59,251 nt of DNA from Flavobacteriales bacterium. Lineage in GTDB: Bacteria > Bacteroidota > Bacteroidia > Flavobacteriales > ECT2AJA-044. Position 1 is the first letter of the stretch. Each line of letters begins with the position of its first letter. Below the pieces are notes generated by a model that was given only the letters and a program-made list of their open reading frames with translations, did not search any database and was not told the origin of the DNA. Location of the stretch: positions 1 through 59,251 of the forward strand of contig JAGWBA010000003.1 of NCBI GenBank assembly GCA_021296215.1, in the 5' to 3' direction. Shown here in pieces: positions 17,232-26,682 of this stretch. The position numbers and the translations under genes are program-made.

Positions 17232-18493
17232 GAACGACTTTACTGACCTTCGCCCTGCTGTACTTGGCCTATGCCGGAGCGCAAAGCTATTTCCCGCCTT
17301 TGATCGGAAATAACTGGGACACCGAAAATGCAGGCTATGACCCCACGGCCCTTCAGGAACTCAATACTTTTTTGGACACAACCGGTACCAAGGCATTCAT
17401 CCTACTGGAAAACGGACGAATCGCACACGAACAGTATTTCGATTCCTTCACACAGGACAGTTTATGGTACTGGGCTTCGGCCGGAAAAACCATGACCTCC
17501 TTCTTGATCGGCTTGGCCGAGGCCGATGGGCTTATCTCACGCGGCTAAAACTCCAAGGCTTATCTCGGGCCCAACTGGTCGTCGTGCGGATCGGGATATG
17601 AAGACACTACCACTGTGCTTAAGCACCTGACCATGACCACCGGTCCGGACCACAGCGGGGACCTCGATTGTACGAATCCGAGCTGTCTCACTTGCAGCGG
17701 AAGTCCAGACCCGTGGTTTTATCACAATGCACCCTACACCCTGTTAACGCATATGCTCGACTCGGTGACACCAAATGGCTTGGCACAATACATCATTGGC
17801 AAGTTGTCGCTTACCACCGGTGTGATCGGGTCTTATGTGCCCCTGAATGACCTCCGGGTATTCGTTTCAACGGCCCGTTCCATGGCTAGGTTTGGACTGC
17901 TCGTCCTTAACGAAGGTACCTGGAACGGGAACGTCATCATGGCCAGCGGCTCGGGCAGCTACTACGATGCCATGATCAATACCTCGCAATCGGCGAACTT
18001 ATCGTACGGCTACCTCTGGTGGCTCAATGGAAAAAGCAGTTATATGCTGCCCGGTACGGCCTTCACGTTCAACGGCCCACTAATTCCGAATGCACCGGCC
18101 GATCTCTTCGCGGGACCGGGAAAGAACGATCAAAAACTGTACGTGATACCCGGTCAGGATCGGGTGATCATTCGCCTGGGAAATGACGGCGGACAGGGAC
18201 TTTTAGCAGCGAACAGCTACGACAATCAACTTTGGACCATGATCAATGCATTGGATGGAACGAGCTCTTTGTCTGAGGTGAAGAACAAACTCGAACTCTA
18301 TCCGAATCCGACCAGCGGGGCTGTGTATATCCCATCGGCCCGCGAGGGCCAAGTCTTTATTGTTTTCGATATTGCCGATCGGGAAGCTCAGCGCGGAAGG
18401 GTGGGCAAAAATGGCGAGGCGCAGCTCATCCTTTCGGCAGGTGACTATTTCATTAGGGTTGCGGATCGCGTTGAGAAAATCATCGTTGAATAA
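17216..18493 (+). pseudogene. Secreted serine hydrolase (beta-lactamase family) with T9SS tail, one in-frame stop
   Basis: The frame from GTG 17216 encodes a signal peptide (LLTFALLYLAYAGAQS), a serine beta-lactamase-like domain and a C-terminal type IX sorting domain (LYPNPTSGAV ... VEKIIVE). A TAA at 17546-17548 (codon 111) interrupts it without a frame change. The SxxK nucleophile motif (SAGK in YWASAGKTMTSFLIG) lies before the stop and the YxN motif (FYHNAPYTLL) after it, so the active site would be complete if read through. Intact it would be about 425 residues and secreted. The word TGGCCCTCGCGGGCCGATG (reverse strand of 18333-18351) recurs in cysS. Interpreted as a recently broken gene or a sequencing error. 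Confidence 0.85.
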
Positions 18494-20257
18494 ATGAAGA
18501 GAAAGATTGTTTTGCGGCTGTTGCTGGTGCTGTCGCTGCTGCTATTGGCTAGCGTTTGGGCGGTGAATTCGCAACGAAACAAGGTCGTAAAGGCTTTGAT
18601 CGGCGAGGCGAACAAGGAGATCAAAGGGAGAATCGAGTACGGCGAGGTCGAGATCACGGGTTTGGGGCACTGGCCGGAGATCGCATTACGGGTGAAGGAC
18701 ATCGTACTGCATCAGACCGAAGAAGTTGGGACGCGTGATACCGTTGCACACATTCAGTATATGTACGTCGGCATTCCGATATCGTCGCTTTGGACTAATG
18801 ACTTTGCCATTGAGGACGTTTTTTTTGAAGGGGGACGCATGGTCTTGGTAGACGAATGGGGCGGCAAGCTGAGTATTGAGGAGTCCATAGGCTTGAAGCG
18901 TCCTTTTACGGAACGGACCGAAAAGGATCGAGGCGGAAATCCCCTGTTGCTCAGTATTGATTCCGTACACGCTCGGAATTTCGAGTTCATTTACAGGGCT
19001 GATCGATTCGAGGATGAGCTGAAATTGCGTATAGAACGGCTCGATGCGGAATTCAAGCAGCACGGCGATTCAACCATCGCTTCGGCCCGTGTGATCACCC
19101 ATTTGGAGGAGCAGTTCAACCGAGAGGACGACCTTTTGGATCGAGAGAGATTTGAAGGGCGACTAAGCATAAATTCGGACGTCGTGGCTACGAAGAACGA
19201 CCTGCGCATCACCAATATCGACTTGGTGGCGAGTGAGTTGCTTTACCACTCCGATTCGAGCGACTTGACCATTGACAGCATATCGCTTCGATCGAAAGAG
19301 CTGTACTACCCCTTACGGTCGGGATCCTTTTTCACGAATTTCACTTTGGAAGGACTTGTAACGCTTGATTAATTGAGTGCGTCTCCATATGTGCTCAAGC
19401 ACACGAATTTCGTTTTGCGGGTAGATACGGGCACTTACAGCTTTAATCCGGGAGACCTTCCGGTGTTCGGAACTTTAGGAACCGGGATGCTCAGTGCTCG
19501 TCCCTTTGATAGTATACCGAATTACTCGCTGCTCATGCGCGTCGGCTCGTTCTAGGTGCACGATCTCATGAACAACGCGTTTGACTCGATCCCTTTTTAC
19601 GGACCGGGGTCGCTTATCATCGATTTGCGCACGCGGGGTTATGGTGAATCGCTTTATCGGAACTTGGACGGATTCGTTCAATTTGAGGGTAAGGATTTGA
19701 CCCTCACCGATGTCGATATCGACAAGTTCGTTCGGAAATTCAAGCGAAGCCAGAACTTTAACTTGGTAGATCTCGGCGCGGTCATCGTCACGGGCCCCAT
19801 TGGCTTGGCTGCAACTAAGGGTGGGGCCTATGCGAATTTAGCCTTGTTTTCGAAGGGAGATACAACCCACGTAGCGCATATTTTGAGTCGGATCGATGTC
19901 GAAAATGGCCGAGCCGTACTGTCGGATGTCGCCATGGCCACGCCGGAAACACGCATTGCGGGAACCGGTTATGTAGATCTTGCGGCCGACACTATTGATC
20001 TAAGTGTAGATGTAGTAAACCGGATGGGCTGCAGCTTGGTTGGTCAGCAGGTATACGGCACCATCGAAGAGGTGGAGCGTAGCAAGGTCAAGATCGTAAA
20101 GACCTTGTTGGGTCCGGTCGAGAACTTTTTAAAGGGCGTGAGCATCGTCGATTGCAAGCCCATTTACGAGGGTTCGGTCGATCCCCCACCCAACAAATCC
20201 GAGTTGAGGAAGATCGAGCGAGCGGCGAAGAAGGCAGCCAAAGAGCTGTCCGATTAA
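18494..20257 (+). pseudogene. AsmA-like protein broken by two in-frame stops
   Basis: One frame from ATG 18494: an N-terminal membrane anchor (IVLRLLLVLSLLLLASVWAV), then the AsmA N-terminal pattern (IGEANKEIKGRIEYGEVEIT), a beta-rich body, and the well-conserved AsmA-2 C-terminal region (VDIDKFVRKFKRSQNFNLVD, AMATPETRIAGTGYVDL). TAA at 19370 (codon 293) and TAG at 19553 (codon 354) interrupt it with no frame change. At about 587 codons it is also shorter than the 800-1000 residues common for Bacteroidota AsmA-like proteins. AsmA-like proteins span the periplasm and are linked to lipid transport to the outer membrane. It begins right after the serine hydrolase stop. Confidence 0.85.
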
Positions 20258-23193
20258 GCGTATCGCGGATCCTCGACATAAGGCAGCTTCTCGAGCTCCT
20301 TGCAATCGATGGCGTAGCAGCCGAACTCCTCGGTGACCTTTCCGGCGATGCGGTAGATACCACGTCCTTTAAAGGGGTGTTTTTCCGCCTGCGGCGGGAA
20401 GTGCACCGAATCGATGAATAGACCATTTTGGTCGACCCATGTACCGAAGTGCATACGTTTACCGCTCTTGGTCTTGGTGTCTTTAATGGTCACCAGGTAA
20501 CCGTAGACCTCTATGCGTTTGCCGAAGAATTCGGGCAGGCCACTTGCTCCGAGTTTGTTTTTGGGAGGTGTTTTCAGCAGTTCATAGGGCGCTACGAGCG
20601 GAAAGCCGATGATCTCCAATTCGTCGAATGCCGCTTCGTGGTCGCATCCGTTGAGTGGGGGCAGGTCGTACTTCTTTTGTCGAATCTCGAACAGCTCGTG
20701 TTTGCGGGGTTTCGACTTGCCCTTGCTGAGGTGCATGTGGGCTTCCCAAAGGAGTTCTTTTTTCGATTTGCCGGTAAAGCGGAAGGCGCCGACGCGCACG
20801 AGCAAGCGCAGCTGCTCGAGCGATATGGAGATACGCCGGAGAAAATCTTCGAGATCGGTAAAGGGTCCGGCCGCGTTACGCTCCGCCAGGAGCTGCCGGA
20901 TCATGCGCTGTTCGAGCGATTTCATGTGTTGAAACCCGAGGAAGAGGTCGTGGCCATAGATGGTGGTTTCGTGCCGGCTCTTGTTCACACAAGGCGCGCA
21001 TATATTGGCTCCGCCCATGCGCGCCTCGTGAACATAGAATTCGGTGCGGTAAAAGCCGCCGAAGTTATTGATGACACCGACCATAAATTCCAGCGGATAA
21101 TGCGCTTTAAGGAAGAGGCTCTGATAGCTTTCGACGGCGTAACTGGCCGAGTGGCCCTTGGCGAAGGCGTAGCCGGCAAAGCTTTCGGTCTGCCGCCACA
21201 CTTCGGCGGTCAGTTCTTCGCCGTAGCCTTTTTCGCGGCAGTTGCTGAAGAATTTTTCGCGCGCGCGGGCAAACTCCTCGCGGGAACGGTACTTGCCCGA
21301 CATGCCGCGGCGCAGCACGTCGGCTTCGCCCAAAGTGAGTCCGGCAAAGTAATGTGCCACTTTGATCACGTCTTCCTGGTACACCATGACCCCGTAGGTG
21401 TCGGGCATGATCTCCTGCATTACCGGATGGGCTTCTTTGCGCTTTTCGGGAAAGCGGTGGCGCAGAATGTACTCGCGCATCATGCCGCTTTGGCTGACTC
21501 CGGGGCGTATGATCGAACTGGCCGCAACCAGTCCCGAATAGTCATCGGTACCGAGTTTGTGCAGCAACTGGCGCATGGCGGGCGACTCCACGTAAAAGCA
21601 GCCCATGGTTCGGCCCACGCGCAGGAGTTCTTTGATGGCTGGATCTTTCTTGAATCCGGGAATATCGTGGATGTCGAGGTCTACTCCTCGATTCCGCTTG
21701 ACCTCATCGAGCGTATCGCGAATATGGCCGAGTCCGCGCTGACTCAGGATATCGAATTTGTACAGTCCCATATCTTCGGCAATCACCATATCGAAATGGG
21801 TGGTCTCAAAACCCTTGGGCGGCACGTAGGTGGCCGTGTAGTAATGTACGGGTCGTTCAGAGATGAGGATTCCGCCCGCGTGCACGCTCAAGTGGCTCGG
21901 GAAGCCGTGGATGTATTGGCTATAGCGGAGTACAAGCTGTTCAATTTCATCGAGCCGACCGTTGTACTTCACCTTTTGCTGTAAACTGTCGATCTCGTGT
22001 TTGGGGAGTCCGAACACCTTACCCAGTTCGCGCAGGACCGATTTGAACTGGAAGGTGATGTAGGTGGCAAGCAAGGTCGTGCGTTCGCGCCCGTACTTAT
22101 TGAAGAGGTAGTGGGTGACATCATCGCGGTCGGTCCAGCTGAAGTCGAGGTCGAAATCGGGCGGATTCTCCCGATAGAGGTTGATGAACCGCTCGAAGTA
22201 CAGGTCGAGTTCTATGGGATCGACATCGGTGATGCCGAGGCAGTAGGCTACGACGCTATTGGCACCACTCCCCCGCCCCACGTGAAAATAGCCCTTGCTT
22301 TTGGCGTAGTGTATGAGGTCCCAACTGATGAGGAAGTACGAAGTGTAGTCTTTTTGCTCGATGATGTCGAGCTCCATTTGGATGCGATCGAACAGTGCAT
22401 CGTCGGGATTCTTATACCTGTATTTTACTCCTTCATAGGTGAGTTTGCGGAGTTGGGCGAAGTCTTCTTCGGCGGTATCGGCCAAACGTTTGAGGTTGTT
22501 GTTGATGCCGAAAGAGAACGAGATACTGCAGTGCTCGAGCAGGGCTTCGGCCTTTTCGAGCAGGTACTCGTGTCCGTTGTAGGCCGCGCGCAGCTGTTGT
22601 TTGTCGAGAAAGCGGTCGTCGGGGTGAGCCTCTTCGGACTTGGGGAGTTTGCTCAACAGCGCGTTGTTATCGATCGCGCGCAGGAGTCGGTGAGCGTTGT
22701 AGTCGCGTTTGTGGCGAAACGTAGCGGTGTGTAGTGCGACGAGCTTGTCCATCCGCCCGTTGAAGGGCGAGAAAGTAAGTTTATTGAGGTCGCGCGGGCC
22801 TATCCCCACGTACTCGTTGGGGCGGAGTTTGGTCGGTGCTTTGGCGAAGGGGTAAATGACCGAAACGTGCTCGAAGGCCGGGGCGCGATCGGGTAGCTCG
22901 CGGTCGGTTTCGTGCACGAGAAAGGGCGAGAGAAAGCGGTTGAGCTCGTACCAGCCGTCGTTGTCGTGAGCCAGGGCCACGAAGTGCTGATCGGCCCCGC
23001 GGCGGAAGTCGATGCCGAGTACGGGTCGAACCCCATAGCGGTGGGCAATGCGGACGAAGTTGAGGGCTGCCGAGGTGTTGTTGATATCGGTCAGCGCCAG
23101 GGTCTTGAATCCGTGTATTTGCGCCTGTTCGAGCAGGTCTTGCTCGCTCATGACACCGTATTTTAGGCTGTAGTATGTGTGGTTGTTCAGCAC
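20254..23193 (-). CDS. dnaE2: DnaE-like DNA polymerase III alpha subunit, likely translesion type
   Basis: A 979-residue C-family polymerase, shorter than a replicative DnaE (about 1150 or more). An N-terminal PHP domain is present but its metal sites look degenerate: HTYYSL and ALTDINN replace the usual HxH and TDHGN. The polymerase core is intact, with GRGSGANS (307-314), PPDFDLDF (palm Asp 348 and 350), SHLSVHAGG and KFDILSQRGL (Asp 481). Helix-hairpin-helix and OB-fold regions follow, and the C-terminal tau-binding part is missing. The position next to dinB and an S24 regulator fits an inducible error-prone polymerase. It contains the in-frame hairpin word FPPQAEK (20384-20400). The symbol is by role and is not certain. 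Confidence 0.85.
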   Translation of the reverse strand: MLNNHTYYSLKYGVMSEQDLLEQAQIHGFKTLALTDINNTSAALNFVRIAHRYGVRPVLGIDFRRGADQHFVALAHDNDGWYELNRFLSPFLVHETDRELPDRAPAFEHVSVIYPFAKAPTKLRPNEYVGIGPRDLNKLTFSPFNGRMDKLVALHTATFRHKRDYNAHRLLRAIDNNALLSKLPKSEEAHPDDRFLDKQQLRAAYNGHEYLLEKAEALLEHCSISFSFGINNNLKRLADTAEEDFAQLRKLTYEGVKYRYKNPDDALFDRIQMELDIIEQKDYTSYFLISWDLIHYAKSKGYFHVGRGSGANSVVAYCLGITDVDPIELDLYFERFINLYRENPPDFDLDFSWTDRDDVTHYLFNKYGRERTTLLATYITFQFKSVLRELGKVFGLPKHEIDSLQQKVKYNGRLDEIEQLVLRYSQYIHGFPSHLSVHAGGILISERPVHYYTATYVPPKGFETTHFDMVIAEDMGLYKFDILSQRGLGHIRDTLDEVKRNRGVDLDIHDIPGFKKDPAIKELLRVGRTMGCFYVESPAMRQLLHKLGTDDYSGLVAASSIIRPGVSQSGMMREYILRHRFPEKRKEAHPVMQEIMPDTYGVMVYQEDVIKVAHYFAGLTLGEADVLRRGMSGKYRSREEFARAREKFFSNCREKGYGEELTAEVWRQTESFAGYAFAKGHSASYAVESYQSLFLKAHYPLEFMVGVINNFGGFYRTEFYVHEARMGGANICAPCVNKSRHETTIYGHDLFLGFQHMKSLEQRMIRQLLAERNAAGPFTDLEDFLRRISISLEQLRLLVRVGAFRFTGKSKKELLWEAHMHLSKGKSKPRKHELFEIRQKKYDLPPLNGCDHEAAFDELEIIGFPLVAPYELLKTPPKNKLGASGLPEFFGKRIEVYGYLVTIKDTKTKSGKRMHFGTWVDQNGLFIDSVHFPPQAEKHPFKGRGIYRIAGKVTEEFGCYAIDCKELEKLPYVEDPRYA

Positions 23194-23590
23194 TTTTTCG
23201 AATTCTTAATTCTTAATTGGCAGTGAGCTTTGGCTTTGGCTTTGGCTTTAGCGAAGTTCATTTTTTCGAAAACCAGGCTAACGCAAGGCTTAAGCTGTTG
23301 GCTTTTTCAAAAATTGATCGCTTTGTGCAGCCTGATTTGCTCGAGGCAAGCTCAATCGCAAGTCCCAATTTCGGCTGCGCCGAAGTCCATTCGCTCTACG
23401 AGCGAGTAAATGACCATTGACTCCGTAAGGAATTAACTCGCGCGAAGCGCGAATTCACATTGACGTTGTCAATATTCACTTCTAGGTTCCAACCCCCACC
23501 AGCGGGGGACGATAAACTCGGGCGAAGCGCGAATGGACTCGCCAAAGCGAATCGCACTGGCCTTAAGGGCCAATTTTGGCGACCGCGCTG
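23194..23590. repeat. 397-bp non-coding block of hairpin words and short repeats (dinB-dnaE gap)
   Basis: No protein-like frame is present. The block is built from short motifs: ATTCTTA twice (23202-23215); a TTTGGC hexamer run (about 23229-23250); hairpins TTCGGC-TGC-GCCGAA (23370-23384), TCGCTC-TAC-GAGCGA (23391-23405), TCGCGC-GAA-GCGCGA (23438-23452) and TTGAC-GTT-GTCAA (23460-23472); and TGGCC-TTAAG-GGCCA near 23560. Two copies of the spacer GAAGTNCATT precede hairpins (23253, 23383). CATTCGCTCTACGAGCGAGT (23388-23407) recurs with one mismatch at 41849-41868. It separates dinB from dnaE, which are on the same strand, so transcripts may cross it. Confidence 0.75.
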
Positions 23591-24808
23591 CTAACTCTTT
23601 CGGTTGGCGAGTAATTCCGGCGGTCGGCCGTCGAAGGGGTTGTGCATACGTCCGATGGTCCGAGCGCCCATGCTGACCGCTCGTTTGACCGATCCTTCGC
23701 CGAAGCGGTGTCTCATTTTGTCCATAGCCTGATAGAGGTTCATCATTTCTTCAGTGTCTTCGAACAGGTTGATTTGGTGTCCGCCCCCCACGAGGTGACT
23801 CATACGCACGCCGATGAGTCGGACCAGAAGGCGACGGTTGTACAGCTTGTAAAAGAGTTCCTTGGCCTTTTCGATGAGTACGTGGTCGGAGGCTGTATAC
23901 GGAATTCGGGCCTGGAGGCTGTGGGTGTTGAAGTCTGAATAGCGGATTTTGACCGTAATGCAGGCCGTGAGTTTGTTACCTCGACGCAGTTGGTAAGCCA
24001 GACTTTCGGTCATCGCCACGAGCAGATCGTGCAGTTTGTGCACGTCGATGGTATCGCGCTGAAAGGTGCGCTCGGTGGAGATCGACTTACGCTCGTGGTA
24101 GGCGATGACCGGACTGTCATCGACTCCGTTGGCCTTGAGCCACATGATGCGTCCGTGTTTGCCGAAGACCCGCTCGACGAGCTCAAGGGGCATGTTTTGC
24201 AGCGTGCGGATGAACTCCACGCCGAGGTCGCGCAGCTGGCGGTAGGTCACGGCGCCGATCATGGGGATCTTGCGGACCGATAAAGGCGCCAGGAAGGGTT
24301 TTTCAGCTCCGCGGATGATGTGCATGTGTCCGTGTGGCTTGCCTTCGCTGGTAGCGACCTTGGCGACGGTTTTGTTGGTGCTGAGCCCGAACGAAATGGG
24401 CAAGCCCGATTCACGGGTGATCTTTTGCTGCAGCTCACACACGAATTGGTAGCACCCAAAAAAGCGGTCCATACCCGTGAGGTCGGCGTAAAACTCATCG
24501 ACCGAACTCTTCTCGTACAGCGGCACCTCTTCTTTGATGATCTCGGTGACGAGGTCCGAGTATTTGCTGTAGTTCATAGAGTTTCCGCGCAGGTAAATGG
24601 CGTCGGGACACAGCATTTTGGCCTGCCGCATGGGCATGGCCGAATGGATGCCGAACTTGCGGGCCTCGTAGCTGCACGAGGCCACTACCCCGCGGTCGCT
24701 GGAGCCACCGATGATGACCGGTTTGCCCACCAGTTCGGAGTTGAGGAGGCGTTCGACCGACACAAAAAAAGTGTCGAGATCGAGATGAACGATGTTCTTT
24801 TCTTTCAT
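23591..24808 (-). CDS. dinB: Y-family DNA polymerase IV (DinB)
   Basis: A 405-residue Y-family polymerase with all catalytic features: HLDLDTFFVSVE (first Asp pair) and SSVDEFYADL (Asp-Glu of the second acidic motif). These are followed by thumb helices (VRKIPMIGAVTYRQLRDLGV), a little-finger domain (about 240-345) and a beta-clamp-binding QINLF motif near residue 347. It copies past damaged bases in the cytoplasm at the replication fork. Because the catalytic residues are intact it is a true DinB, unlike the inactive ImuB of proteobacterial imuABC cassettes. It is divergent from the S24 regulator across a palindromic operator and upstream of dnaE on the same strand. The start is ATG 24808. 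Confidence 0.93.
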   Translation of the reverse strand: MKEKNIVHLDLDTFFVSVERLLNSELVGKPVIIGGSSDRGVVASCSYEARKFGIHSAMPMRQAKMLCPDAIYLRGNSMNYSKYSDLVTEIIKEEVPLYEKSSVDEFYADLTGMDRFFGCYQFVCELQQKITRESGLPISFGLSTNKTVAKVATSEGKPHGHMHIIRGAEKPFLAPLSVRKIPMIGAVTYRQLRDLGVEFIRTLQNMPLELVERVFGKHGRIMWLKANGVDDSPVIAYHERKSISTERTFQRDTIDVHKLHDLLVAMTESLAYQLRRGNKLTACITVKIRYSDFNTHSLQARIPYTASDHVLIEKAKELFYKLYNRRLLVRLIGVRMSHLVGGGHQINLFEDTEEMMNLYQAMDKMRHRFGEGSVKRAVSMGARTIGRMHNPFDGRPPELLANRKS

Positions 24809-24841
24809 TTTAACGAGCCGTATTCTTGTCTTTTAATCGTT

Positions 24842-24872
24842 TTGACAGTATATTTGTCAATGTTGTGACAAC
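24842..24872. promoter_or_regulatory. Tandem palindromic operator overlapping a -7 box
   Basis: Two dyads lie between divergent dinB and the S24 regulator: TTGACA-N7-TGTCAA (24842-24860) and GTTGT-G-ACAAC (24862-24872). The TATATTTG at 24849-24856, inside the first dyad, fits the TAnnTTTG -7 consensus for the regulator gene, with TTG at 24826-24828 at -33 distance. A repressor bound here would cover that promoter and could also control dinB. This is the expected place for a LexA-like (SOS) operator, although the sequence differs from known SOS boxes. Confidence 0.65.
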
Positions 24873-24920
24873 AAATTAGTCATAGCGAAAATAGAACGCA
24901 ACCCTTTGTTGAAAAGTTTT

Positions 24921-25715
24921 ATGGATTTCGGATCGAACCTACAGCTCCTTAGAAAGCGTCAGCACCTGTCGCAGCAAGACGTTGCACGCGAATTGAACGT
25001 TTCGCGATCGTCGTTGAGCACCTATGAATTGGGCACGGTGGAGCCGCCCTACAGCACGTTGTTGAAGCTGGCCAAATTCTACCGTTTATCGGTAGATGTG
25101 TTGTTGCGCGAAGACCTGTCGAAGTGGAGTGAGCAAAAGATCTCGGCGTGGCAGCAGGAGGCCGATATCGCCGGGCAAAAGTTAAGGGTATTGACCACCA
25201 CCGTGGGCTCGGACAACGAAGAGAATATCGAGTTGGTCGACACCAAGGCCAAGGCGGGGTATACGACCGGTTTTGCCGACCCGGAGTACATTGCCTCGCT
25301 ACCGACCTTTCGCCTACCCTTCCTGAATGGTCAGCGCAAGTACCGCGCCTTCTCTATTACCGGGGACTCTATGCCGCCCGTACCGGATGGGTCCATCGTC
25401 ATTGGGGAGTTCGTGCAGGACTGGAACGCCATATCAGACGGACAAGAATGCATTGTACTCACGCTGGATGAGGGAATTGTATTCAAAAAGGTGTTCATCG
25501 AGCCGCAAGGCTTATTGCTCGTTTCTACGAATCCGACCTACGAACTCTACTTGGTCCCCTTTAACGAAGTGCGCGAAGTATGGCGGTTCACGCATTATAT
25601 CAGCGACGCCTTGGAGTCGGATTTTGGGAGTGATGGGGTTTGGACTCAGGCGATCAGAAATTTGCAAAGAGAAGTGGCAGAAATCAAGGCAAATCAAAAT
25701 GGTTTACTAACTTAA
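24921..25715 (+). CDS. XRE-S24 (LexA/CI-like) self-cleaving transcriptional repressor
   Basis: A 264-residue regulator from ATG 24921 (a TTG at 24906 would add five residues). The N-terminus is an XRE helix-turn-helix (about residues 7-60: LRKRQHLSQQDVARELNVSR). The C-terminus is an S24 peptidase: nucleophile serine in TGDSMPPV, general-base lysine in GIVFKKVF, and an Ala-Gly pair in KAGYTTGF upstream of it that fits the scissile bond. It probably represses itself and the divergent dinB, with relief by RecA-stimulated self-cleavage after DNA damage. The palindromic operator just upstream supports this. True LexA has a different (winged-helix) N-domain, so this is a functional analogue rather than an orthologue. 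Confidence 0.88.
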   Translation: MDFGSNLQLLRKRQHLSQQDVARELNVSRSSLSTYELGTVEPPYSTLLKLAKFYRLSVDVLLREDLSKWSEQKISAWQQEADIAGQKLRVLTTTVGSDNEENIELVDTKAKAGYTTGFADPEYIASLPTFRLPFLNGQRKYRAFSITGDSMPPVPDGSIVIGEFVQDWNAISDGQECIVLTLDEGIVFKKVFIEPQGLLLVSTNPTYELYLVPFNEVREVWRFTHYISDALESDFGSDGVWTQAIRNLQREVAEIKANQNGLLT

Positions 25716-25739
25716 CGGCTCCAAACCAAGTCCCTGTTT

Positions 25740-26576
25740 ATGAACAAAATGCTACGTTATTCACTTCTTTCCATCGCGTTGCTGGCCACCTCATTTACGG
25801 GTTGGTCACAGAATCGCGATGCTTATTTGGCCGGAATCCAAGGCTGCCTGGATCGCAACAACAAAGCTTGTGCGATCGTGGCGATCAAGAAATGTATCGA
25901 GGTGTTTCCGGACGACCCCGACAATGCTCGTTTATACGCCCAATTAGGTGGCTATTACGAAGACCTGAATCAGGTTCCAAAAGCGCTGGAAATCTATGAG
26001 GAGGGCTTGAATAGTTTTCCGACCGACCCACAATTGCTTAGCGCCAAGGCCAGCGGGTTATCAGCCATGGGTTACTATAGCGAGGCAGTTGAGTTGTACT
26101 CCAGCGTACTCAAAGAAAACCCCAAGGATCGATCGGCCCGCTTGGGTCGCGCTGAGATGTACATCAACGCCAGTGAGCTCGATAAGGCTATTATGGACCT
26201 CGAATACGTATTGCGCGAAGATAGCGGTAACGACCCCAATGTGGTGCGGCTATTGGCGGAGATCGAATTGGAGAAAGACAATTTTGACGAGGCCATGAAT
26301 TATTGTAACCAACTGATTGTAGCAGAACCTCAGAATGCGTTGGCGTACGAGCAGCGCGCACGCATTTTTATGGAGAAGGGGAATGCAGTCGCAGGCCTCA
26401 TCGACATCAACCGTTCCATCGATCTCGATAAAGAGCGGGTGAGCCCCTACTTGACCAAAGGCAAAATTTTGGAAGCTCTGGATCGCAAAAGCGAAATTTG
26501 CGGCGTGGCACAGGTTGCTAAGAAGAACGGCATTGCCGAGGCGAGCATCGGAAACCTGATGGTTCATTGCCCTTGA
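25740..26576 (+). CDS. Secreted tetratricopeptide-repeat protein
   Basis: A 278-residue protein with a signal peptide (LRYSLLSIALLATSFTGWSQ) and about six TPR-like helical pairs with the typical A-x-x-x-Y/L and P-x-x repeat spacing (for example NARLYAQLGGYYEDLNQVPK, then AIMDLEYVLREDSGNDPN). Several cysteines are present (CLDRNNKACAIVAIKKC and a C-terminal ICGVAQV...HC), so it may be disulfide-bonded in the periplasm. TPRs mediate protein-protein contacts; the partner is unknown. It starts 25 bp after the S24 regulator, which could make it part of the same transcript. Confidence 0.85.
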   Translation: MNKMLRYSLLSIALLATSFTGWSQNRDAYLAGIQGCLDRNNKACAIVAIKKCIEVFPDDPDNARLYAQLGGYYEDLNQVPKALEIYEEGLNSFPTDPQLLSAKASGLSAMGYYSEAVELYSSVLKENPKDRSARLGRAEMYINASELDKAIMDLEYVLREDSGNDPNVVRLLAEIELEKDNFDEAMNYCNQLIVAEPQNALAYEQRARIFMEKGNAVAGLIDINRSIDLDKERVSPYLTKGKILEALDRKSEICGVAQVAKKNGIAEASIGNLMVHCP

Positions 26577-26682
26577 TTATTCAAAATGGGCATCCCCCTT
26601 TACTCTAAAAGTTGACTTTTCATTACAACTGACTGATGGATAGGTTAATCTATAGATCAAATCATTTATAGGCGGCCACTCT

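Noticed and set aside
20428-21984. A 518-residue open frame antisense to the DnaE-like gene
   Set aside because: It lies wholly inside a recognised polymerase gene, has no domain, and long antisense frames are expected from the codon bias of such genes. The same holds for the frames at 21997-22734, 30333-31553 (antisense to rnr), 33133-34233 and 56404-57186.
20254-24808. Classical imuA-imuB-dnaE2 cassette
   Set aside because: The Y-family protein has its full catalytic set, so it is DinB rather than ImuB, and there is no ImuA-like gene.
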